Shown here piece after piece: positions 38,927 through 48,257 of a stretch of DNA of 64,000 bases (position 1 is its first letter; every line of letters begins with the position of its first letter). The notes under the pieces were generated by a model that was given only the letters and a program-made list of their open reading frames with translations, made no database searches and was not told where the DNA came from. Position numbers and translations under genes: made by a program. Origin of the DNA: an uncultured Eubacteriales bacterium (GTDB lineage Bacteria; Bacillota; Clostridia; Oscillospirales; Acutalibacteraceae); assembly GCA_948537335.1 (NCBI GenBank), contig CAOUJG010000004.1, positions 1 through 64,000 on the forward strand. The letters are read 5' to 3'.

Positions 38927-40795
38927 TTAATAAACTGAAGTCTTCTCATCCATGATAGTAGCTATACCATTTTGTAAGTCTGCCTTTGCAATAGTAATAT
39001 CAGTGAACGTTTCAACATTTTCACGCTCCATTGCGGATTCAATTGCAATGTCAATAACACGCTTAATATCTGCTCCAGAGAATCCTCTCATCTTATCAAC
39101 TATATTGTCTATATTTTCTCTCACATCGTCAGCTACATTTAAATATTTTAGATAAATATTCATTATTTCTTTTTTATCTTCAGAATTAGGATGTCCAACT
39201 TCTACACTTTGATCAAGCCGGCCAGATCTAATTATTGCTGCATCTAATGCTTCTCTTCTATTAGTTGTTGCAAATATTATAACATTCTCACGTGGAGTTA
39301 ACTTATCTATCTCATTCATCAGCATAACGAGAACTTTGTCGCTTCCTGTGCTAGAGCGTTTTTGTGCTACAGCATCAATTTCATCAACTAAGAAAATAAC
39401 TGATTCTCCACTAATTTGTGCTGCCTTCTTTGCTTGAACAAACATTTCTAATACTTTTCGTTCTCCATTATCTTCCATAACAAAAGATGGAGTTATTGCG
39501 AATAATTCTAATCCTTCTTCCGCTGCAATAGCCTTTGCAAGGCTAGTTTTTCCTGTTCCTGGAGGTCCATAAAACAAAAGTCCTTTTGACGGAACTATTT
39601 TCCCCCCACTATTATACCTTTTATATGATTTTATTAATGCTTTCGCTTTATTCTTTGCCTTTTTGTTGCCACCAATTATATCATCAAGCGAAACTTTTCC
39701 TTCAGCCAAAAGTTCTGTCTGTTTTTCCGGGTCTCTTAAGTCCTCTATTTTTCGATCCAGCTCTTCCTTAACCTTTTCCTCTGCCTCTTTTTGTGCTTGC
39801 TGCTCTAATAAAACTTTAACTTTTGAAATAGCTGATTCAAGTTCACTTTTTACAGCGTCTGCACCTTCTAAGTTATCTATTAAATTAATAAGTTCTGGGT
39901 GCACACTTACAAATATACTATCAAGTTCTGAATAATTTTCATTTTCTTCATCTAAATCCGACAACAAGTTTTGCAAGGTCTCCCTTAGCTCAAATAAGCC
40001 TGCTTTAGCTTCTTCTAACCTTCTCTTTAAGTTCTCTTGCCTTATTGTCTCTTCTTCTGCCAAAACATTTGTTATCTCAGCTTGAAGTTCTCCAAACAAC
40101 ACTTCGATCCCAGAAACTCTATTCAAATTATTAATTTGATTAATTTTCTTTCTAATTTCTTCCGCCATGGAATTTATGCGATCCATATTCTCGGGGTTTT
40201 CAATCTTCTTGCTTGCATCCCTCAATATAGAATCAAGTTTTTCTTCCAAAGAAACAATTACATTTCTTACTGCTTCCTGTCTTTCTCTTTCTTCTTTCTC
40301 CATCTGAAGCTTTTGTTCTTCTAACTTCCTTCTGTGCTCCTCTTCTTTTTGTTTTTCTTCAAGCTCTGCCTTAAGCTTTTGTTCCTCTATTTGTTTTGCA
40401 CGTTCTTCTTCTGCTTTTCTCCGTTCAATTGCTTGTAAATTAATTATCGCCATTATGTCATTATTCAATTTTTTTATTCTTTTTTGTAGATCTATTGCTT
40501 TATCATATGTCCTTTTGTCGTCATCATCCAGATTACTCTTAAGCTCTTGATATTCCATAATATAGTGCTTCACATTCGGGTCATCTAAACCTTTTGCTAA
40601 CTCCAAGCCATCATTTATCAGACTAAAACCCTTTTCATAAGCTAAATCAGTTTCTTCCTCGCTGTGGCTCGGTCCGAACAAACTCCAAGCCGATGCGAGA
40701 TTTTTCTCTTCGCTAATGCCTAAAAATCCATTCACCATGCTAAGTGACAATGCTGTCGCTAACACCTTTTTCATTACTCTTTTGTTTTTATCCAT
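38927..40795 (-). CDS. AAA+ ATPase with N-terminal signal-like segment and coiled coil
   Basis: A 622-residue protein. Residues 1-26 look like a signal peptide (K-N-K-R-V-M-K-K then V-L-A-T-A-L-S-L-S-M-V) and a possible cut site near A-S-A. Residues about 120-350 are charged coiled coil. The C-terminal AAA+ module has Walker A G-P-P-G-T-G-K-T-S (410-418), Walker B F-L-V-D-E-I-D (468-474), sensor A-T-T-N-R and R-S-G-R-L-D, the classic FtsH/Cdc48-like clade. There is no protease domain. ATG 40795 follows AGGAGG. An ATPase exported to a place without ATP would be odd, so the segment may be a membrane anchor or a signal for host-cell delivery. Function unknown. Confidence 0.75.
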   Translation of the reverse strand: MDKNKRVMKKVLATALSLSMVNGFLGISEEKNLASAWSLFGPSHSEEETDLAYEKGFSLINDGLELAKGLDDPNVKHYIMEYQELKSNLDDDDKRTYDKAIDLQKRIKKLNNDIMAIINLQAIERRKAEEERAKQIEEQKLKAELEEKQKEEEHRRKLEEQKLQMEKEERERQEAVRNVIVSLEEKLDSILRDASKKIENPENMDRINSMAEEIRKKINQINNLNRVSGIEVLFGELQAEITNVLAEEETIRQENLKRRLEEAKAGLFELRETLQNLLSDLDEENENYSELDSIFVSVHPELINLIDNLEGADAVKSELESAISKVKVLLEQQAQKEAEEKVKEELDRKIEDLRDPEKQTELLAEGKVSLDDIIGGNKKAKNKAKALIKSYKRYNSGGKIVPSKGLLFYGPPGTGKTSLAKAIAAEEGLELFAITPSFVMEDNGERKVLEMFVQAKKAAQISGESVIFLVDEIDAVAQKRSSTGSDKVLVMLMNEIDKLTPRENVIIFATTNRREALDAAIIRSGRLDQSVEVGHPNSEDKKEIMNIYLKYLNVADDVRENIDNIVDKMRGFSGADIKRVIDIAIESAMERENVETFTDITIAKADLQNGIATIMDEKTSVY

Positions 40796-40968
40796 TTTTA
40801 TCCTCCTAAATAAAAATAAATTTGATATAATTATACCACAAATATTGCATAAAAACAATTGACAAATTAGCACAATATGTCCCAAAATAAAATATTTTTT
40901 AGTGTGTTTCGACATATTTGGCTGCACAACTTGTTGAATTGCCCATACGCAAACTTGCAATGATAGCG

Positions 40969-41826
40969 CTACTTTTTCATGTAAACTAATCCTAATGTAT
41001 TGGGCCCGCAATGCGAAGAAATCGTGCAGCCGGCGTCGGTTATATAGATTTCCTTAAAGATGTTCATTTCTCTTATATATTGGTAAACACTTTCTAAAAG
41101 CTCGCGGGACTGCAGTGTGTGCGTTATGAAGAGCCGCTCTGGGTTTATCGAATCTACATCTGCAAAACGTTCCTTGGCGTATTGAATCGCCACTTTTTCG
41201 AAACTTCCTCTATACTTTTTGCCTACAGACATCGTTCCACTAGTGTTATCCACCTCTATGCAGGGCTTCAGCTTTAAAATATTCGCTCCCAGGGCCGACA
41301 ACATCGAGCATCTGCCGCCGGCGCACAAAAATTCAAGCGTATCTAAAATAAAGTTTGTCTGCACTTTACCAATCAAATTGCGAACCTCAGCCTGGATCTG
41401 CTCTGCTGACATACCTTGCTCTGCCATCTTAGCGGCCTCAATTACAAGGTGGCCCATGCCGGTTGACAAATTTCTCGAGTCTATGGGGTAGACTCCCGGA
41501 AGCTCAGCCGCAGCCGCACAACAGTTCTGGTAGGCACAAGAGATTGCCGAGCTCAAATTTATATGCACCACCTCAAAGCCTTGATCCGTCCACTTTTTGA
41601 ACTCTTCGTAATACTCATTCACGTTGATTGCCGACGTTTTTGGCAGGCATTTTTTCTCGCGATACGTAGAAAAAATATCATTAGAAGACAGATCCAGCCC
41701 GTCGAGGTAAGAACCTCCGTCCATCAAGATATGGAACCGAAAGTACGGAATATCGTACTTCTCCTTTAGCTCGGGCCCTATATCGCAAGAACTGTCCGCG
41801 CTCAAGATAACTTTTTTCGCACTCAT
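40969..41826 (-). CDS. DegV family fatty-acid-binding protein
   Basis: A 285-residue two-domain protein. N-terminal I-L-S-A-D-S-S-C-D-I (the D-S-x-x-D motif) and later N-L-S-S-A-I-S, I-D-S-R-N-L-S-T-G and G-G-R are typical of DegV/FakB proteins, which bind a fatty acid for phosphorylation by FakA. No fakA is near. ATG 41826 follows GGAGTGAC. Transcribed away from murD. Confidence 0.92.
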   Translation of the reverse strand: MSAKKVILSADSSCDIGPELKEKYDIPYFRFHILMDGGSYLDGLDLSSNDIFSTYREKKCLPKTSAINVNEYYEEFKKWTDQGFEVVHINLSSAISCAYQNCCAAAAELPGVYPIDSRNLSTGMGHLVIEAAKMAEQGMSAEQIQAEVRNLIGKVQTNFILDTLEFLCAGGRCSMLSALGANILKLKPCIEVDNTSGTMSVGKKYRGSFEKVAIQYAKERFADVDSINPERLFITHTLQSRELLESVYQYIREMNIFKEIYITDAGCTISSHCGPNTLGLVYMKK

Positions 41827-42030
41827 AATATAAAAGTCACTCCGATAAATTATTAAAAATTTTCGATTACAAGTAAAACTGTCCAAAACCATTATAGCAA
41901 ATTATTTCAAAAAGCACAAACCATATTTAATCAAGCGGGTTGCGGAGGTTTTGGAGCCGGTCGCGTTGATCTTTTTGGCGCAAAAATGTATAATGGTGTA
42001 TGATTAAATATAGCTATTGCGGGGGGACGC

Positions 42031-43425
42031 GTGGGTATGCGACAGAGTGTGGACAGATTTTTTGATTATATTGCGGGCAAGAGGGTGGCCTTTTGCGGCG
42101 TGGGGCGGACTAATTTGCCGCTTATTAAGATGTTTAGTCAGAAGGGAGCTATGGTTACGGCTTGCGATTCTAAGCGGGAGGATCAGATGGCGGACGTGAT
42201 CAATCAGCTTGGGGCCTATAATGTTCAGTTTATGCTGGGGCCTGAATACTTGCAAAACCTGGATTTTGACATTATATTTCGTTCGCCGGGGTTAAAATTT
42301 TCTACTCCGGAGCTCGTTGAAGCCCGTCGGCGTGGGAGTGTTGTCACCTCGGAGATGGAAGTTTTTTTTGATCTTTGCCCATGCAAAGTAATCGCCGTTA
42401 CTGGCAGCGACGGCAAAACTACCACCACCACTATAATTTCCGAGATTTTAAAGCAGGACGGCAAAACTGTTCATCTGGGCGGAAACATCGGTACGCCGCT
42501 GCTGCCCATCATTGAAGACATCCACGAAGACGACGTTGCCGTTGTGGAACTCTCTAGTTTTCAGCTGATTTCTATGCGCAAAAGCCCGGATATCGCCGTG
42601 GTTACTAATCTTTCGCCCAATCATCTAGACGTGCACAAAGACATGGCCGAGTACATCGAGGCTAAGCGGAACATTATTTCCCATCAGAACGCCTTTTCTC
42701 GCGCTGTTTTAAATTTGGATAACGAGGTAACCCGGCAGTTTGGTGCGGATGTTCGTGGTGAGAGATTATTCTTTTCTGCCCAAAATCCTTGCGACAACGG
42801 CATTTATCTTCGTGACGATTTCATCTGCTTTGCCAAAAACGGCGACGCTCAGCCGGTTCTTAATGTGAACGATATTCTTATTCCGGGCGGGCACAATGTG
42901 GAAAACTACATGGCGGCGATTGGGGCGGTCTTTGGTGATGTTTCGGTCGAGTCCATTAACGCTGTTGCCAAGAATTTTAGCGGTGTTGAGCACAGAATCG
43001 AGTTTGTGCGCGAGGTTGACGGCGTGAAGTATTACAACGATTCGATTGCTTCGAGCCCCACGCGGACTATTTGCGGGACTTTGTCCCTGTTTCCGCAGCG
43101 GATTATCTTGATCTGCGGCGGCTACGACAAAAAAATCTCGTTTGACGCTATGGGCCCCGTGGTTGCCGATAAAGTCAAGGTTCTCATTTTGCTTGGCCAA
43201 ACAGCGGGCAAAATCCGCGATGCTGTGGTTAATTCGCCCAACTTTTCTGCCGACTCGCTTAAAATCGTGCACGCTAAAGATATGCCCGAGGCGGTCAATT
43301 TGGCTCGCAGCAACGCTTCTCCCGGCGACGTCGTCTCGCTTTCTCCTGCCTGCGCCAGCTTCGATCTATATGAAAATTTTATGCAACGTGGCGCTCATTT
43401 TAAAGATATAGTTAATAATATTTAG
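42031..43425 (+). CDS. murD: UDP-N-acetylmuramoylalanine--D-glutamate ligase
   Basis: Adds D-glutamate to UDP-MurNAc-L-Ala in peptidoglycan synthesis. 464 residues, with the nucleotide motif G-S-D-G-K-T-T-T-T near 126-134, E-L-S-S-F-Q-L, N-H-L-D-V-H and a C-terminal C-G-G-Y-D-K. Two starts are close: GTG 42031 (behind GGGGGG) and ATG 42037. The gene stands outside a division/cell-wall cluster, between degV and the orphan peptide gene. Confidence 0.93.
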   Translation: MGMRQSVDRFFDYIAGKRVAFCGVGRTNLPLIKMFSQKGAMVTACDSKREDQMADVINQLGAYNVQFMLGPEYLQNLDFDIIFRSPGLKFSTPELVEARRRGSVVTSEMEVFFDLCPCKVIAVTGSDGKTTTTTIISEILKQDGKTVHLGGNIGTPLLPIIEDIHEDDVAVVELSSFQLISMRKSPDIAVVTNLSPNHLDVHKDMAEYIEAKRNIISHQNAFSRAVLNLDNEVTRQFGADVRGERLFFSAQNPCDNGIYLRDDFICFAKNGDAQPVLNVNDILIPGGHNVENYMAAIGAVFGDVSVESINAVAKNFSGVEHRIEFVREVDGVKYYNDSIASSPTRTICGTLSLFPQRIILICGGYDKKISFDAMGPVVADKVKVLILLGQTAGKIRDAVVNSPNFSADSLKIVHAKDMPEAVNLARSNASPGDVVSLSPACASFDLYENFMQRGAHFKDIVNNI

Positions 43426-43515
43426 ATATTTTGTGAATAATTTTTATAATTTGCATCACAATAATTTTAAACATTTATATTTACTGTAAACTATAATTTA
43501 TTTTTCACAAATCTC

Positions 43516-43544
43516 TTGACTATTTTATAATTTTTGTGTATAAT
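43516..43544 (+). promoter_or_regulatory. Promoter of the orphan Nif11 peptide gene
   Basis: TTGACT, a 17-base spacer and TATAAT, about 48 bases before the ATG, in an AT-rich region after murD. Confidence 0.65.
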
Positions 43545-43591
43545 TTAATTGTAGAAGATTATTTCAAAAAGATTAAAAGGGGGCTTTTACC

Positions 43592-43882
43592 ATGGATTTA
43601 CAGGAATTTAAATCTAAAAACCCGGAGTTTGTTAAGAAGGCGCGCGAATGTAAGGACACTTTTGAGTTTACAAAATTGGCCGAGGCTTACGGAATCAAGC
43701 TGGGTGCCGATGCTTTTGATAAAGCCTATGCTCTGTTTTGCCAGCCAGACGGCGGTAACGCCAATGGAGAGCTTTCAGACGAGATGCTCGAAAATGCTGC
43801 CGGTGGCGTCAGCGCTACCTTTAATGCGGAATCATTCGGTTTTGGCGGGCCCAAAGATACGACTATAATTAGCTTTAACTAA
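43592..43882 (+). CDS. Orphan Nif11-like leader peptide precursor
   Basis: A 96-residue precursor far from the exporters (over 8 kb from the operon promoter, opposite strand). The leader (1-72) has F-K-S-K-N-P-E-F-V-K-K-A, A-E-A-Y-G-I-K-L, then L-S-D-E-M-L-E-N-A-A-G-G. The 24-residue core V-S-A-T-F-N-A-E-S-F-G-F-G-G ends T-T-I-I-S-F-N. ATG preceded by AAAGGGGGC. Own promoter and terminator, so it can be regulated separately while using the same C39 exporter. Confidence 0.7.
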   Translation: MDLQEFKSKNPEFVKKARECKDTFEFTKLAEAYGIKLGADAFDKAYALFCQPDGGNANGELSDEMLENAAGGVSATFNAESFGFGGPKDTTIISFN

Positions 43883-43925
43883 ATTGTAAAATTTTTGAAA
43901 ATCATAAAATATGTAGGCAGAATCG

Positions 43926-43970
43926 CAAAACCCCCGGTTACAAAAGCTGTAATCGAGGGTTTTATTTTTT
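43926..43970 (+). terminator. Terminator of the orphan peptide gene
   Basis: AAAACCC-CCGGTTACA pairs with TGTAATCGAGGGTTTT around a short loop, followed by ATTTTTT. Confidence 0.8.
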
Positions 43971-44004
43971 CGCCAATTGCCGGCGATCTATATGTCACGG
44001 TCGT

Positions 44005-45003
44005 TTACTGGACGAAACCAATTTTTTTCATTACTTCATTTAACGTTCTGTTCGAGATTTCTAACGCCTCTTTGGCGCCCTTTTTGTAGCATTTTTCTAA
44101 ATATTCCTTATCTTTTATAAGCTCATCAAACCTGCTCTGAACCGGGGCAAATTTATCCGCGATGCACTCCCCGATGGCCTCTTTAAACTTGCCATAGCCC
44201 ACACCGTCAAACTCCTTCTCGATCTCCTCAAAGCTCTTACCCGTCGCGCATGAATAAATCGTCATCAAATTGCTTATTCCTGGCTTTGCCTTGCCGTCAT
44301 ACCGCACGCACGATTCCGAGTCCGTCACAGCGCGCTTGAACTTCTTAATAACCTCGTCTTTGCTGTCCAGAATGGCCACCCAGGAGCTCAGGTTTTCGTC
44401 AGACTTCGACATTTTTCTGCCAGGGTCCTGCAAAGACATTATCTTGGAGCCGTTTTTAGGGATATACGCTTCGGTTATCTTGAAGGTCTCGCCGTACAAA
44501 AAATTAAACCGTTCCGCCACCGTGCGAGTTAACTCCAGATGCTGTTTCTGATCTAGCCCGATGGGCACCATGTCTACCTGATACAGCAATATATCTGCAA
44601 CCATCAACACCGGATACGCGAACAATCCGCAATTTATGTTATCCGAATGCTTTGTAGACTTATCCTTAAACTGCGTCATCCGCGACAGCTCGCCAAACTG
44701 AGTATAGCAATCCAGAATCCACGCCAACTGCGAATGCGTATTTACCTGACTTTGTATAAAAAATAAGCTCTTCTCCGCGTCAATTCCGCAAGCCAACAGC
44801 AGTGCGTAGGCTTCTAACGTATTCTTCTTCAAATTCTCTGGCCGCTGAAACACCGTTATAGCGTGCAAATCCGCCAACGCAAACATACAATTATAGTCGT
44901 CTTGCAGCTCTACCCAATTTTTTATCGCGCCAAAATAGTTCCCAATAGTGATTATCCCGCTGGGCTGGATGGCGCTAAATAACGTTTTTGCGGACTCTTC
45001 CAT
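44005..45003 (-). CDS. trpS: Tryptophanyl-tRNA synthetase
   Basis: Charges tRNA-Trp. A 332-residue class I enzyme: S-A-I-Q-P-S-G-I-I-T-I-G-N-Y-F-G-A at the start (the HIGH-type motif is T-I-G-N), R-K-M-S-K-S as KMSKS motif. The start follows AAGGAGG. The 5' region was inspected for a T-box and has no CGCGGT/CCACC antiterminator pattern. Confidence 0.96.
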   Translation of the reverse strand: MEESAKTLFSAIQPSGIITIGNYFGAIKNWVELQDDYNCMFALADLHAITVFQRPENLKKNTLEAYALLLACGIDAEKSLFFIQSQVNTHSQLAWILDCYTQFGELSRMTQFKDKSTKHSDNINCGLFAYPVLMVADILLYQVDMVPIGLDQKQHLELTRTVAERFNFLYGETFKITEAYIPKNGSKIMSLQDPGRKMSKSDENLSSWVAILDSKDEVIKKFKRAVTDSESCVRYDGKAKPGISNLMTIYSCATGKSFEEIEKEFDGVGYGKFKEAIGECIADKFAPVQSRFDELIKDKEYLEKCYKKGAKEALEISNRTLNEVMKKIGFVQ

Positions 45004-45436
45004 AAAATTCCTCCTTTTTTATTCACACTTAAAAAGAAGTTTTCCTCAAATCAAAACTCGAACTCGGTATACTCAACACAAACGCCGCCATTGCCACTCA
45101 AATGAACCGCCAAATTTCGCCTAATCCAAATCGCTCAAATTATTAAATATATAAATGTTAAACATCGATAAATATTCTATAATTAATGCTAAAATTTTGT
45201 CTAAATGATGAATTAAATTTCAAATAAAAATTTTTCGATCGTCAAAAGGCAGGTCAAAACTTAATTAGTATGATATCATTATTTTGCCTTTTTTACAAGA
45301 ATTTTGTATAAAAATTTTAACCAGTTTTTTACATTTATGGTTTGGCGCCCGCCGTAGGGCTCTTTTGACATCCTCGAGGTTCTGTTATATCATTTATACA
45401 AATAATACATAACGTAGTCTGTGAGTGAGTTTTGGC
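45004..45436. other. AT-rich divergent gap between trpS and folC
   Basis: About 430 bases without a gene. Holds AAAAGGC/GCCTTTT arms (45244-45293) followed by a T run, a possible terminator on the plus strand, and the folC promoter. Confidence 0.45.
45365..45393 (+). promoter_or_regulatory. Promoter of folC
   Basis: TTGACA, 17 bases and TATCAT, about 45 bases before the proposed ATG. Confidence 0.55.
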
Positions 45437-46744
45437 ATGACGTATCGGCAAGCTTTGAGGTATATCAACTCTCTTTCTAAGTTTGGCATTAGGCCGGGTC
45501 TCGAGCGGATCCAAGTTTTGCTCGAGATGCTTTCTTGTCCACAAAAAAATTTAAAATTCGTCCATGTCGCCGGCACCAACGGCAAGGGCTCTGTTTGCAC
45601 TTTCGTCTCCTCTATTTTGAATGCTGCCGGGCTCAAAACGGGTTTGTTCATTTCGCCTTTTGTTCTGGACTTTCGCGAGCAGTTCCAAATAGACGGCGCC
45701 ATGATTTCGGAAAAAGATTTCGTGGATGTTTTTGAGTATATCATGCCGTTTGTGAAAAAAATGCCAAAAAATGGTATAAATTTGGCCCAATTTGAATTAA
45801 TTACAGCCATCGCGATATTCTGGTTTGCACGGGAGCACTGCGATATCGTAGTGCTAGAAACCGGATTGGGCGGCCGTTTGGACGCAACTAACGTGGTTGA
45901 AAACGTTGTCTGCTCCGTCATTACGTCTATTTCTTATGACCACACGAATATTCTGGGCGAGAGCATTTCTCAAATTGCCACAGAAAAGGCCGGGATCCTC
46001 AAGCAAAACGGGACTTTGGTTTTGTACCCAAAGCAGGATCCTCAGGCACTCTGCGTGATTAAAGCGGCCGCGGCGACGCTAAAAAATAAAGTTTTGACTC
46101 CTGACTTAACCAGCCTATTTAACGTGAGGTCCACTATTGCCTCCGGAACGAGCTTTGACTACATGGGCGAGGCTTTTAAGATTAATCTGTTGGGGCCGCA
46201 CCAGGTTTATAACGCGATTACAGCTATTGCGGTTGCCAGTGAGCTCAATCGTTGCGGCGGTTTTACGATTTCTCCTCAAGCCGTCAAGGATGGGCTTTAT
46301 AACGCTAAATTTCCCGCCAGGTTCGAGGTTCTCTCTCGGGAGCCACTTATTATTCTGGACGGTGCTCACAACCCCAGTGGTGCCTCTGTTTTGGCCGATT
46401 CTCTAAATTTATGCTTGGGTAAAAGGCGCATCATTGCTATTGTTGGCATGCTTAAAGACAAAGACATCTGCAATGTTTTGAGGATTATCTCACCTCAAGT
46501 TGCGGAATTCATCGTTGTGCAGCCAGAGAATCCTCGTGCTATAAATAAGTCTGAGTTGCACAATTTAATCGTCAAACAATTAAATAAGCCCAGCGTTGTA
46601 GCTACAGACCTAAATAACGCTGTTGAGATCGCTTTTAAAATGGCTTCTGAGCGGCCTTCGGATACTGCCATTTTGGTGTTTGGATCATTATACCTGGCTT
46701 CGCAGATCCGCCCGATGTTTTTGTCGTTTTTGCGGGATCATTAA
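45437..46744 (+). CDS. folC: Folylpolyglutamate / dihydrofolate synthase
   Basis: Adds glutamate to folates, Mur-ligase fold. About 435 residues with V-A-G-T-N-G-K-G-S-V (ATP loop) near 48-57, D-H-T-N-I-L-G and D-G-A-H-N-P. ATG 45437 is taken; a GTG four codons upstream is also open. It precedes the sigF operon on the same strand. Confidence 0.94.
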   Translation: MTYRQALRYINSLSKFGIRPGLERIQVLLEMLSCPQKNLKFVHVAGTNGKGSVCTFVSSILNAAGLKTGLFISPFVLDFREQFQIDGAMISEKDFVDVFEYIMPFVKKMPKNGINLAQFELITAIAIFWFAREHCDIVVLETGLGGRLDATNVVENVVCSVITSISYDHTNILGESISQIATEKAGILKQNGTLVLYPKQDPQALCVIKAAAATLKNKVLTPDLTSLFNVRSTIASGTSFDYMGEAFKINLLGPHQVYNAITAIAVASELNRCGGFTISPQAVKDGLYNAKFPARFEVLSREPLIILDGAHNPSGASVLADSLNLCLGKRRIIAIVGMLKDKDICNVLRIISPQVAEFIVVQPENPRAINKSELHNLIVKQLNKPSVVATDLNNAVEIAFKMASERPSDTAILVFGSLYLASQIRPMFLSFLRDH

Positions 46745-46774
46745 AAATTTTTCATCGCATTTTTTGCGTTGTTT

Positions 46775-46790
46775 TGCCAAATAAGTGGCA
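46775..46790 (+). promoter_or_regulatory. TGCCA/TGGCA inverted repeat ahead of spoIIAA
   Basis: TGCCA-AATAAG-TGGCA, adjacent to a TATCAT. In B. subtilis spoIIAA is SigH/Spo0A controlled; a clear SigH promoter was not recognised here, nor a definite Spo0A box. Confidence 0.3.
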
Positions 46791-46839
46791 TATCATTGGG
46801 TCAAGAATTTTTATTTTTGACTCAGGGGTGAGCAAAATC

Positions 46840-47160
46840 GTGATAGAAGTGAAAATCGCAAGGGATGCCGATACCGCAACGGCCTTCATTACGGGGGATA
46901 TCGACCATCACACCGCTCAGGATGTGCGAGAACAGATCGATGCTTACGTGCAGGAGACTCGTCCAAGCCTTTTAAATCTGGATTTTTCGCAGGTTCAATT
47001 TATGGACAGCTCCGGCGTGGGCCTCATCATGGGCCGCTATCGCATTATGCAGGCGCTGAATGGTTCTGTTTCTGTTGTAAACGTCCCGGCGCACCTTAAA
47101 CGGCTGATTAAAATGTCCGGACTTTTGGCTCTGGGCGTCATAAAAGAAGGAGAAGTTTAA
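46840..47160 (+). CDS. spoIIAA: Anti-sigma F factor antagonist
   Basis: A 106-residue STAS protein that, once unphosphorylated, frees sigma-F from SpoIIAB in the forespore. The phosphorylation site is S-S in F-M-D-S-S-G-V-G-L-I near residue 55-64, and D-I-D-H-H-T-A is near the start. The GTG at 46840 follows AGGGGTGAGC; a farther frame upstream would read through this ribosome site. Confidence 0.92.
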   Translation: MIEVKIARDADTATAFITGDIDHHTAQDVREQIDAYVQETRPSLLNLDFSQVQFMDSSGVGLIMGRYRIMQALNGSVSVVNVPAHLKRLIKMSGLLALGVIKEGEV

Positions 47161-47161
47161 A

Positions 47162-47608
47162 ATGGCACAATTGAAAAACGATATGAAATTTGAATTTATC
47201 AGTAAGTCCGCGAACGAAAGCTTCGCCAGAGCTACTGTTGCAGCCTTTGTTGCACAGCTCGACCCGACTATTTCGGAGATTGCAGACATTAAAACAGCCA
47301 TCTCCGAGGCCGTCACTAACTGCATCGTGCACGCCTACAAGCACGGCCTGGGCTATATCTACATATCAGTCAAGATCTTCGACAACGGCCAGGTCACCAT
47401 CCGGATTCGCGACAAGGGCTGCGGAATCGAGAATATCAGCCAAGCCATGGAGCCTCTGTATACTACTGGCGGTGCCGAGCGCGCTGGACTGGGCTTTGCC
47501 GTGATGCAAAGTTTTATGGATAACATCAAGGTTATATCTAAGGTTGGCCGCGGGACGACGATTACGCTCACCAAGAACATAATTCCCCGAGTCGCCAAAA
47601 ATGGATAG
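47162..47608 (+). CDS. spoIIAB: Anti-sigma F factor SpoIIAB
   Basis: A 148-residue serine kinase/anti-sigma factor of the GHKL fold that holds sigma-F and phosphorylates SpoIIAA. N-box: K-T-A-I-S-E-A-V-T-N-C-I; glycine-rich box: R-D-K-G-C-G-I-E; G2: A-G-L-G-F-A-V-M. Two bases after spoIIAA; overlaps sigF by eight bases. Confidence 0.95.
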   Translation: MAQLKNDMKFEFISKSANESFARATVAAFVAQLDPTISEIADIKTAISEAVTNCIVHAYKHGLGYIYISVKIFDNGQVTIRIRDKGCGIENISQAMEPLYTTGGAERAGLGFAVMQSFMDNIKVISKVGRGTTITLTKNIIPRVAKNG

Positions 47609-48257
47609 CCGCGGACAAGTCATCAGCCAGAATATCGGGCTCGTACACGCTCTTGCCAAAAAGTTTAAGAGCCGCGGGATCGAATACGACGATCTTTTTC
47701 AGGCCGGATGCTTAGGATTGATTAAGGCCGTCGACGCTTTTGATGCTTCGCGCGGGGTCAAGTTCTCGACCTATGCCGTCCCCGTGATTCTGGGCGAGAT
47801 CAAGCGGCTCTTTCGCGACGGTGGCGCCATCAAGGTGGGCAGGAACCTTAAGGAGCTCTCGTTAAAGGCCAGCCGGTTCATCAACGACTTTGCTGCAAAA
47901 AACGCCCGAGAACCGACCATCAGCGAATTAGCCCTCGCTTTGAATGTCGAGCCCCCTGTCGCAGCTCAGGCTTTGGAGGTCTCTCGTGCACCGATTTCCC
48001 TCACCGCCGCCGACGAAGACGGTCAGCACCAGATCGACATTCCAACTGACTCTCCAGACGAAAAGTTGGCCGAAATAATCGCGCTGAAGCAGGTTGTGAG
48101 CGATCTTAACGAAAAGGATCGGTCCTTAATTTTGCTGCGATTCTTCAAAAACCAGACGCAAACTCAAACGGCCAAAATTTTAGGCATGACTCAGGTGCAA
48201 GTTTCTCGCCGAGAGCGCGCCATTTTGAGCAACCTACGGGTTCAACTTAGCAGCTGA
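47601..48257 (+). CDS. sigF: RNA polymerase sigma-F factor
   Basis: Early forespore sigma factor of 218 residues. Region 2 has D-D-L-F-Q-A-G-C-L-G-L-I-K-A-V and Y-A-V-P-V-I-L-G-E-I-K-R; region 4 ends with T-Q-V-Q-V-S-R-R-E-R-A-I-L. Translation is coupled to spoIIAB. Classic spoIIA operon, without the spoVA genes that follow in some species. Confidence 0.95.
   Translation: MDSRGQVISQNIGLVHALAKKFKSRGIEYDDLFQAGCLGLIKAVDAFDASRGVKFSTYAVPVILGEIKRLFRDGGAIKVGRNLKELSLKASRFINDFAAKNAREPTISELALALNVEPPVAAQALEVSRAPISLTAADEDGQHQIDIPTDSPDEKLAEIIALKQVVSDLNEKDRSLILLRFFKNQTQTQTAKILGMTQVQVSRRERAILSNLRVQLSS

Noticed and set aside
45004..45300. T-box riboswitch upstream of trpS
   Set aside because: No antiterminator core (AGGGTGGnACCGCG-type) on the minus strand.
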